NCBI GenBank assembly: GCA_000434735.1
Contig: FR881204.1
Span: forward strand, 25,675-46,438
From: Bacteroides sp. CAG:530
Lineage (GTDB): Bacteria; Bacteroidota; Bacteroidia; Bacteroidales; Bacteroidaceae
DNA: 20,764 bases
Direction of reading: 5' to 3'
The position numbers and the translations under genes are program-made. The notes under the pieces were generated by a model that saw only the letters and a list, made by a program, of their open reading frames with translations, was not told the DNA's origin and did no database searches. Positions 15,585 through 20,764 of the stretch are shown here, piece after piece. Numbering within the stretch: position 1 is the stretch's first letter; each line of letters begins with the position of its first letter.

Positions 15585-16775
15585 TTATAATTTACGCCAC
15601 ACCATCTTATTTACGATACCAACATAACTCTGCACAATTTTCACAACTTTTGTTGATACATTTTCATCTACATAATCAGGAACTGGAATACCGTGCTGGC
15701 CATCACGACACAGTTCTACTGCAGTGTCTACTGCTTGAAGCAATGACTTTTCATCGATACCGGCAATGATAAAGTCGCCTTTATCTATAGCTTCCGGACG
15801 TTCTGTAGAGGTACGGATACAGATAGCAGGGAAAGGATGACCTACACTTGTGAAGAAGCTTGATTCTTCTGGAAGTGTACCACTATCGCTGACTACCGCA
15901 AAAGCATTCATCTGAAGGCAGTTGTAATCATGGAATCCAAGAGGCTCGTGCTGAATGACGCGTGGATCAAGCTGGAATCCAGAGGCTGCAAGACGGTTGC
16001 GGCTGCGTGGGTGACAACTGTAAAGAATTGGCATGTCGTACTTTTCTGCCATCTTGTTGATAGCAGAGAAAAGAGACATGAAGTTCTTCTCGGTATCAAT
16101 GTTTTCTTCACGGTGAGCAGACAATAGGATGTATTTTCCCTTTTCCAAGCCTAAGCGTTGGTGTACGTCGCTTGCCTCAATTTCTGCAAGGTTATTGTGA
16201 AGAACTTCAGCCATTGGTGAGCCTGTTACGTATGTACGTTCTTTCGGCAAACCGCAGTCGGCAAGGTATCTTCTTGCGTGCTCTGAATACGCCATGTTTA
16301 CGTCGCTAATAATATCAACGATACGGCGGTTGGTTTCTTCGGGAAGACACTCGTCCTTGCAACGGTTTCCTGCTTCCATATGGAAAATAGGAATATGCAG
16401 ACGCTTCGCTCCGATAACACTCAAACATGAGTTGGTGTCACCTAATACCAATACGCCATCGGGCTTAGTCTGTGCGAAGAGCTTATATGAGCAGTTGATA
16501 ATGTTACCGCAAGTTGCGCCAAGGTCATCGCCTACCGCATCCATATAGACTTCTGGTTCCGCAAGTTTCAGATCACGGAAGAAAATACCGTTAAGGTTGT
16601 AGTCGTAGTTCTGGCCAGTGTGGGCAAGAATTACATCGAAATACTGACGGCATTTGTTAATCACAGCAGCGAGGCGGATAATCTCTGGACGGGTTCCGAC
16701 AACGATAATCAATTTCAGCTTACCGTTATCCTTGAACTTTATATCTGAATAATCAAATTTGGGTTGCTTTTCCAT
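15585..16775 (-). CDS. capG: UDP-HexNAc 2-epimerase, CapG/WbjD-like (UDP-L-FucNAc synthesis)
   Basis: The 396-residue enzyme belongs to the non-hydrolysing UDP-GlcNAc 2-epimerase family. It has VVGTRPEIIRLAAVI near residues 22-36, LAHTGQNYDYNLNG, VLVLGDTNSCLS, the catalytic-region HMEAGNRCKDECLPEETNRR, LLSAHREENID and VVSDSGTLPEESSF. The CKDECLPEETNRR form is characteristic of the CapG/WbjD branch, which converts UDP-L-PneNAc (6-deoxy-talosamine form) to UDP-L-FucNAc. It follows capF by 9 bp, and its gene partner capE is also present, so the three-step pathway is complete in content. It is less AT-rich than the genes to its left. It acts in the cytoplasm. Confidence 0.92.
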   Translation of the reverse strand: MEKQPKFDYSDIKFKDNGKLKLIIVVGTRPEIIRLAAVINKCRQYFDVILAHTGQNYDYNLNGIFFRDLKLAEPEVYMDAVGDDLGATCGNIINCSYKLFAQTKPDGVLVLGDTNSCLSVIGAKRLHIPIFHMEAGNRCKDECLPEETNRRIVDIISDVNMAYSEHARRYLADCGLPKERTYVTGSPMAEVLHNNLAEIEASDVHQRLGLEKGKYILLSAHREENIDTEKNFMSLFSAINKMAEKYDMPILYSCHPRSRNRLAASGFQLDPRVIQHEPLGFHDYNCLQMNAFAVVSDSGTLPEESSFFTSVGHPFPAICIRTSTERPEAIDKGDFIIAGIDEKSLLQAVDTAVELCRDGQHGIPVPDYVDENVSTKVVKIVQSYVGIVNKMVWRKL

Positions 16776-16784
16776 TGTTTTTAT

Positions 16785-17291
16785 TTATTTCTCTACTTTA
16801 TCAAAATAGGTATCCGGTCTATTAGGATCGAATATCTCATTGCAGTACATCACTGTTACCAAATCCTCTGTATCAGAGAGGTTGATGATGTTGTGTGTAT
16901 AGCCTGGAAGCATGATTACACTCTGTATCTTATCACCGCTTACTTCATAGTCCAACACTTCGTCTGTACCTTCCTTTCGGAGTTGAATAAGTCCGTGACC
17001 AGAAACCACGATGAACTGTTCCCATTTTGTGTTATGCCAATGCTCACCTTTAGTAATACCAGGCTTTGAGATATTAATACTTACTTGTCCGCAGTTTAAT
17101 GTATGAACTAATTCGGTAAACGATCCACGGTTATCTACATTCATCTTCAAATCGAAGATTGCTTTTTCCTTTGGCAGATAGCTAAGGAATGTACTGTACA
17201 GATCAGCACTTCGTCGGTGCCTTCCTTGCGAAGCTGAATCAATCCGTGACCAGAAACCACGATGAACTGTTCCCATTTTGTGTTGTGCCAA
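16785..17291 (-). CDS. capF fragment 3: cupin domain
   Basis: The first 30 or so residues (MAQHKMGTVHRGFW and on) are out-of-frame translation of the other copy. Homology begins at LYSTFLSYLPKEKAIFDLKM and runs through GEHWHNTKWEQFIVVSGHG to the natural CapF C-terminus (SVIMLPGYTHNIINLSDTED, ending in YFDKVEK). The cupin catalyses the C3-epimerisation step in CapF. It is in the same frame as fragment 1, as expected if the two duplications cancel. Confidence 0.75.
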   Translation of the reverse strand: MAQHKMGTVHRGFWSRIDSASQGRHRRSADLYSTFLSYLPKEKAIFDLKMNVDNRGSFTELVHTLNCGQVSINISKPGITKGEHWHNTKWEQFIVVSGHGLIQLRKEGTDEVLDYEVSGDKIQSVIMLPGYTHNIINLSDTEDLVTVMYCNEIFDPNRPDTYFDKVEK

Positions 17292-17452
17292 TGCTCTCCT
17301 TTTGTAATGCCGGGCTTAGAGATATTTATGCTCACCTGTCCGCAGTTCAACGTATGAACCAACTCTGTAAATGAGCCACGGTTGTCTACGTTCATCTTCA
17401 AATCGAAGATGGCTTTTTCCTTTGGCAGATAGCTAAGGAATGTACTGTACAG
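16951..17452. repeat. 251-bp direct tandem duplication inside capF
   Basis: Units 16951-17201 and 17202-17452 abut with no spacer. By eye about 30 of 251 bases differ (about 88% identity). The encoded cupin residues (LYSTFL to GTDEVL) are identical, so almost all changes are silent. Both units end in the same long run GCTTTTTCCTTTGGCAGATA and beyond. Confidence 0.92.
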
Positions 17453-17725
17453 ACGCTTTGCGAATGAGTCGGCTGGAATTTCAGGGATCATCAATGTCTT
17501 TGGCATTTCTGCAAATTGATGAAGCAAGTCTACTATCTCGCCTAGGGTTATCTTATGAGTAACCGGGCAATAGCAGTAGCGTCCTTTTTCAGACGGAATT
17601 ACATCAAGACCTTCAAATTCACAATGATGCTCCTCACCTTTCAATGCGTGAATCATTTCCTCTACGAGGTCGTCAATATAGAGAAGTTCAAGTTCTACGC
17701 TCGGATCGTTAACGGTGATAGGCAC
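17147..17725 (-). CDS. capF fragment 2: reductase end plus cupin start
   Basis: It begins inside the repeated segment (MPITVNDPSVELELLYIDDL), continues through the unique middle THKITLGEIVDLLHQFAEMP, and enters the cupin domain (NVDNRGSFTELVHTLNCGQV, ISKPGITKGEHWHNTKWEQF). The HWH pair is the expected metal-binding site of the cupin. After GTDEVL it crosses the 251-bp junction, loses the frame and ends in unrelated residues. This is the only copy of the unique 121-bp middle (17453-17573). Confidence 0.75.
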   Translation of the reverse strand: MPITVNDPSVELELLYIDDLVEEMIHALKGEEHHCEFEGLDVIPSEKGRYCYCPVTHKITLGEIVDLLHQFAEMPKTLMIPEIPADSFAKRLYSTFLSYLPKEKAIFDLKMNVDNRGSFTELVHTLNCGQVSINISKPGITKGEHWHNTKWEQFIVVSGHGLIQLRKEGTDEVLICTVHSLAICQRKKQSSI

Positions 17726-17875
17726 AGTAGCGTCCTTCTTCAGACGGAACTACGTCAAGTCCTTCAAACTCACAGTGATGCTCCTCTCCTTTCAATGCGT
17801 GAATCATTTCCTCTACAAGGTCGTCAATGTAAAGAAGTTCAAGTTCTACGCTCGGATCGTTAACGGTGATAGGCA
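17574..17875. repeat. 151-bp direct tandem duplication inside capF
   Basis: Units 17574-17724 and 17725-17875 abut with no spacer and differ at about 10 of 151 bases (about 93% identity). The encoded residues PITVNDPSVELELLYIDDL onward are the same except two conservative changes (V/I and E/K). Confidence 0.92.
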
Positions 17876-18392
17876 GGTCGTTTGCGATATTGTTACAGAA
17901 CGTAGCTACGGCACTGTTGTAATTAGGTCTGCACCATTTACCATAGAGATTTGGGAAACGGTAAACCAATACCTTCGCTCCAGTTTCTTTTCCGTATTCT
18001 AGGAAAAGCTCTTCTCCCGCTTTCTTGCTACGCCCGTATTCGCTGTTTCCGAAACGTCCAGTCAACGATGCTTGCTGAGAGCTTGAAAGCATAACCGGGC
18101 AATTATTGCCGTGTGCCTTCAATGTATCAAGCAAGGTAGAGGCAAAACCGAAGTTGCCTTTCATGAACTCGTCATTATCCTTTGGGCGGTTTACGCCTGC
18201 AAGATTAAAGACGAAGTCACATTCCTTGCACCATGCGTCAAGCTGCTCTGGCGTAGAGTCGAGGTCGTACTCGAATACGTCCTCTATCTGCAAGTCGTCG
18301 TAGCAACGTGCCTTGCCGTCTTTTATATTATTGAGTTGGGCACAAAGGTTCTTTCCAACAAATCCTTTGGCACCAGTTACTAATATCTTCAT
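17709..18392 (-). CDS. capF fragment 1: SDR reductase domain
   Basis: This frame carries the NADPH-binding GAKGFVGKNL, VFNLAGVNRPKDNDEF, the SSSQQAS strand, the catalytic-type YGRSKKAGEE (YxxxK), and FPNLYGKWCRPNYNS, which is diagnostic of CapF. It runs in frame to GRYC and then ends in four unrelated codons (AYHR) once the sequence crosses into the second copy of the 151-bp duplication. An upstream ATG at 18425 exists but overlaps capE. Alone it lacks the end of the reductase domain and the whole cupin. Confidence 0.8.
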   Translation of the reverse strand: MKILVTGAKGFVGKNLCAQLNNIKDGKARCYDDLQIEDVFEYDLDSTPEQLDAWCKECDFVFNLAGVNRPKDNDEFMKGNFGFASTLLDTLKAHGNNCPVMLSSSQQASLTGRFGNSEYGRSKKAGEELFLEYGKETGAKVLVYRFPNLYGKWCRPNYNSAVATFCNNIANDLPITVNDPSVELELLYIDDLVEEMIHALKGEEHHCEFEGLDVVPSEEGRYCAYHR

Positions 18393-18399
18393 ACGCTTA

Positions 18400-19449
18400 T
18401 TACTGTACGAAGTTACCTTCGCCACTCAATTCTTTCTTAATGTATTCCAATGCGCCAATCTTAGCCTTGGTTTCCTCAAGGTTCAAGCGGTATGCGTTAT
18501 CAGAGTTGAATTCTTCTATTTCTGCACGCTTGGTATCACCTTCTTTAAAGTACTTATCGTAGTTCAAGCCACGGTTGTCAGCAGGAACACGATAGAAGTT
18601 GCCCATATCTTCTGCCTTGGCACATTCTTCTTTAGTAAGCAATGTTTCGTACATCTTTTCACCGTGACGGATACCGATAACCTTGATTTCCTCTTTCTTG
18701 CCACCGAATAACTCGCATACCGCTTCTGCCTGAGTCTGGATGGTACAAGCAGGAGCTTTCTGTACAAGGATATCACCGTTATGACCGTGTTCAAAAGCGA
18801 AGAGAACAAGGTCTACAGCTTCTTCCAACGACATGATGAAACGGGTCATCTTAGGTTCTGTCAAAGTAATAGGGTTGCCGTTGCGAATCTGATCAATCCA
18901 CAAAGGAATTACAGAACCACGAGAGCACATTACGTTACCGTAGCGTGTACAGCAAATCTTGGTCTTGCCAGAGTAGCGGCTCTTCGCTACAGCAATCTTT
19001 TCTTCAATAGCTTTAGTAATACCCATTGCATTGATAGGATAAGCGGCCTTGTCGGTAGAAAGACAAATAACTGCTCCTACACCAAACTCGATTGCTGCTG
19101 TCAACACATTGTCTGTACCAATAACATTTGTCTTCACTGCTTCCATCGGGAAGAACTCACAACTTGGAACCTGCTTCAATGCTGCTGCATGGAAGATATA
19201 ATCCACACCGGGCATAGCGTTACGGCATGACTGCAAATCGCGAACGTCACCGATGAAGAACTTTATCTTGTTTGCTACATCAGGATACTTTGCCTGATAT
19301 TCATGGCGCATATCATCCTGTTTCTTTTCATCACGTGAGAAAATACGGATTTCACCTATGTCTGTACGGAGAAAACGATTCAATACTGCGTTACCAAAGG
19401 AACCTGTTCCACCGGTAATCATAAGAGTTTTACCTGCAAAAATGCTCAT
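18400..19449 (-). CDS. capE: UDP-GlcNAc 4,6-dehydratase/5-epimerase, CapE/FnlA/WbjB-like
   Basis: The 349-residue extended SDR enzyme starts with the NADP-binding TLMITGGTGSFGNAVLNRFL. It then has RIFSRDEKKQDDMRHEY, FIGDVRDLQS, FHAAALKQVPSCEFFP, and LSTDKAAYPINAMGITK, where Met takes the place of the usual SDR Tyr ahead of the Lys, as in CapE. RYGNVMCSRGSVIPLW and RHGEKMYETLLTKEE complete the family pattern. It catalyses the first step from UDP-GlcNAc to UDP-L-FucNAc: 4,6-dehydration and 5-epimerisation. It lies 49 bp after the antiterminator gene and 7 bp before capF. The length equals that of known CapE/FnlA enzymes and the gene looks intact. Confidence 0.95.
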   Translation of the reverse strand: MSIFAGKTLMITGGTGSFGNAVLNRFLRTDIGEIRIFSRDEKKQDDMRHEYQAKYPDVANKIKFFIGDVRDLQSCRNAMPGVDYIFHAAALKQVPSCEFFPMEAVKTNVIGTDNVLTAAIEFGVGAVICLSTDKAAYPINAMGITKAIEEKIAVAKSRYSGKTKICCTRYGNVMCSRGSVIPLWIDQIRNGNPITLTEPKMTRFIMSLEEAVDLVLFAFEHGHNGDILVQKAPACTIQTQAEAVCELFGGKKEEIKVIGIRHGEKMYETLLTKEECAKAEDMGNFYRVPADNRGLNYDKYFKEGDTKRAEIEEFNSDNAYRLNLEETKAKIGALEYIKKELSGEGNFVQ

Positions 19450-19498
19450 AATGATTTTATTATTTTAATTGACAATCTTCTTATTTTATTTCCATCCG

Positions 19499-20590
19499 CT
19501 ATTCAAACAAATAGCCATAATTAGTTCTCAATTCTTCATACTCCGTTTCACAACGCTGGCGAAGTTCAATATCACCAACGCTGGCGGTGATACGGTCTAT
19601 CTCCTGCATTACTTTGTTGCCTTCTTCGAGGATGGGGTTCAAATCTTCTTTGAAGTAGTCTACGAATGGGGCGTAATAGTAGCCTATCTCTTCTATCATG
19701 AAGTAGAAGGTGTCGAAAGCATCTTTTATATCGAGCTTCTTGCTCATTACGTCGGCAAGGGTTTGATTAAGGAGTATCGCGATGTTTTCTTTCTGGGCTT
19801 CTACCTCGCTTGCCGTTCTTACCTGATGGAAGTAGCGGTCGATAAAGGCGTTACGTTCGTGAAGGTTGCGTTTGTAGAAGGTTTCGCGTTCCGACTTGCT
19901 GCCTTCGTTTTTGTTGACTTCTTCAAAACGTTCGGCGTGTACGTTAGAGATGGCTACTGCCATGCCGCCTACGTCCATCACCAAGCGACGGTCGCGGGCT
20001 ATGCGGATAACATATCCTTCGAGTCCGGCATAGTCGCCGGTCATGATGCGAAGAAGGGTGCGGTTCTTTGAGTAGTACACAAAAGGACGAAGTAGAAAGC
20101 GAAGGCGTTCGGGCTCGGTCTCCACGATGCGCATAAATGATTCCATCTGACTGCAGGGGATGGTTGCCACCTTGCCTGTGCTGCAGTTCTTGCACAATCT
20201 ATATGGTTGCAGTTTCTCGTCGAGGTATGTCTGGAGTTTTTTGGGAGTGCCTTGCAGAAATATCAGGCCGCTCACTGAAGGGATTTCAACTTCGCGCACG
20301 CCGCCTTTGTTTCTGTGGCGCGGAACGTACTTAATGGTTTTATGAACGAAGTAGGTTATTCCGTCTTTTTCGAGTTGTTCTTCGAATGATTTTACTTTTC
20401 TGTGATGCACGAAAAGATAGCACCACTGCACTTTCTGAGCGTTCGCTTTAGAGTGTTTCTCTACTACTGAACCAGTCGATTTGTCTGGCTCAGAAACGTA
20501 TGTGCCCTCTGGAAATTCATTGTTTTCAGTAGTCTGAGAACGCTTTGTTTCGTCGGCTGTAGAACGAGAATCCGTGCAATCCAGCTTCAT
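19499..20590 (-). CDS. UpxY/NusG-like capsule antiterminator with long C-terminal extension
   Basis: The 363-residue protein has a Ser/Thr/Glu-rich leader (1-50), then a NusG N-terminal-like domain at about 55-155 (WCYLFVHHRKVKSFEEQLEK through SGLIFLQGTPKK). A KOW-type segment follows at about 180-225 (RIMTGDYAGLEGYVIRIARD and MDVGGMAVAISNVHAERFEE). The last 135 residues are helical and not part of UpxY as known in Bacteroides fragilis, where the proteins are about 170-190 residues. UpxY proteins let RNA polymerase read through terminators in the leader of their own capsule operon, and this gene heads the operon. No UpxZ-like inhibitor gene follows. An in-frame TAG lies four codons upstream and AGAAGAG precedes the ATG, supporting this start. 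Confidence 0.85.
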   Translation of the reverse strand: MKLDCTDSRSTADETKRSQTTENNEFPEGTYVSEPDKSTGSVVEKHSKANAQKVQWCYLFVHHRKVKSFEEQLEKDGITYFVHKTIKYVPRHRNKGGVREVEIPSVSGLIFLQGTPKKLQTYLDEKLQPYRLCKNCSTGKVATIPCSQMESFMRIVETEPERLRFLLRPFVYYSKNRTLLRIMTGDYAGLEGYVIRIARDRRLVMDVGGMAVAISNVHAERFEEVNKNEGSKSERETFYKRNLHERNAFIDRYFHQVRTASEVEAQKENIAILLNQTLADVMSKKLDIKDAFDTFYFMIEEIGYYYAPFVDYFKEDLNPILEEGNKVMQEIDRITASVGDIELRQRCETEYEELRTNYGYLFE

Positions 20591-20600
20591 AAACTCTCTT

Positions 20601-20672
20601 CTACTTTATGTCTGTTGAGTTGGCCGCCATCGCCTTGGATAACTGCGCCTGTTTTACAACGACATTGTTCAT
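20601..20672 (-). CDS. Possible 23-residue leader peptide before upxY
   Basis: A short frame (MNNVVVKQAQLSKAMAANST to DIK) starts at an ATGA overlap with the preceding open frame and stops 10 bp before the antiterminator start. It has no clear Shine-Dalgarno. It may be a coupling peptide or may mean nothing. Confidence 0.3.
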   Translation of the reverse strand: MNNVVVKQAQLSKAMAANSTDIK

Positions 20673-20764
20673 AATAATACCATCAAGATTTTGCCGTTTG
20701 GGTAGGTTATTTCACCTACTTTCGTGGCTTCGTCTCTATCAGTCTTTCTTGGTCTTCTAATTGT
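20669..20764 (-). CDS. Possible C-terminal fragment of an upstream gene (window edge)
   Basis: One minus-strand frame is open from the window edge for 31 codons and ends in KVGEITYPNGKILMVLL and a TGA. The length is too short to exclude chance, but the ATGA junction with the next short frame is what a coupled gene pair would show. I cannot name a family. If real, the antiterminator is not the first gene of its transcript. Confidence 0.3.
   Translation of the reverse strand, partial: TIRRPRKTDRDEATKVGEITYPNGKILMVLL
20701..20720 (-). promoter_or_regulatory. Small hairpin upstream of upxY
   Basis: GTAGGT and ACCTAC form a 6-bp stem with a 6-base loop, about 110 bases before the antiterminator start. 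It may be a leader hairpin in the untranslated region, or fall inside the fragment at the window edge. Confidence 0.3.

Larger units (their letters stand above)
16785..18392 (-). pseudogene. capF: capF broken by two tandem duplications
   Basis: Together these bases encode a CapF/WbjC bifunctional reductase with a C-terminal cupin, the middle enzyme of UDP-L-FucNAc synthesis. The start is the ATG at 18392 (MKILVTGAKGFVGKNL), 7 bp after the capE stop; a longer frame from 18425 would overlap capE. Two exact end-to-end duplications, 151 bp (17574-17724 and 17725-17875) and 251 bp (16951-17201 and 17202-17452), shift the frame and split the gene into three overlapping frames. Their sum, 402 bp, is a multiple of three, and removing one copy of each leaves an intact 401-codon gene (S. 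aureus CapF is 369). Copies differ at about 10 and 30 positions, nearly all silent. The gene as written cannot make a whole enzyme; an assembly chimera of two strains is my preferred explanation. Confidence 0.85.

Noticed and set aside
18781..19230. Plus-strand frame of 149 codons
   Set aside because: It is antisense to the well-conserved capE coding sequence and has no recognisable domain.
19469..20071. Plus-strand frame of 200 codons
   Set aside because: It is antisense to the antiterminator gene; its Phe/Val-rich translation is what the reverse of a Lys/Glu-rich helical region gives.

Overview
The window looks like part of a Bacteroidota chromosome, most likely Prevotella or a relative. 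The reasons are an UpxY/NusG-like antiterminator heading a long one-way capsule operon, AT-rich tightly packed genes, and few Shine-Dalgarno motifs. This assignment is inference; no rRNA or housekeeping marker is present.

Left part (1-2290) is accessory DNA outside the capsule operon. Three overlapping minus-strand genes encode a sigma-70/ECF-like factor, a Cys-rich 113-residue protein of unknown function, and an ImmA/IrrE-type HExxH metallopeptidase that runs off the left edge. Divergent from them are a small HNH/zinc-type protein and a 40-residue basic protein with a strong Shine-Dalgarno, closed by an intrinsic terminator (2256-2286). The sigma/Cys-rich/metallopeptidase set resembles a proteolysis-controlled regulatory or defence module and is the best candidate for an undescribed system here.

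Right and central part (2337-20590) is a minus-strand surface polysaccharide operon read from right to left. It starts with a long UpxY-like antiterminator. Next come capE, capF and capG, which make UDP-L-FucNAc from UDP-GlcNAc. A 375-bp gene-free gap with a long inverted repeat follows. The variable, AT-richer part then holds a Wzx flippase, a Wzy-like polymerase, a GT2, a GH88/105-like protein, a 2-hydroxyacid dehydrogenase, a Gfo/Idh/MocA oxidoreductase, a second (alpha/alpha)6-type protein, two GT4 enzymes (the second WbuB-like, the expected FucNAc transferase), an ATP-grasp enzyme and an SDR epimerase/reductase. No phosphoglycosyl transferase to start the lipid-linked repeat unit is seen.

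Two genes are damaged as written. capF carries two exact end-to-end tandem duplications, 251 bp and 151 bp, whose copies differ almost only at synonymous sites; removing one copy of each restores an intact 401-codon gene. This points to a two-strain assembly chimera or a recombination event rather than ordinary slippage. The last gene, the SDR enzyme, has a stop after five codons at its expected start, and its Gly-rich nucleotide-binding motif continues in the next frame.
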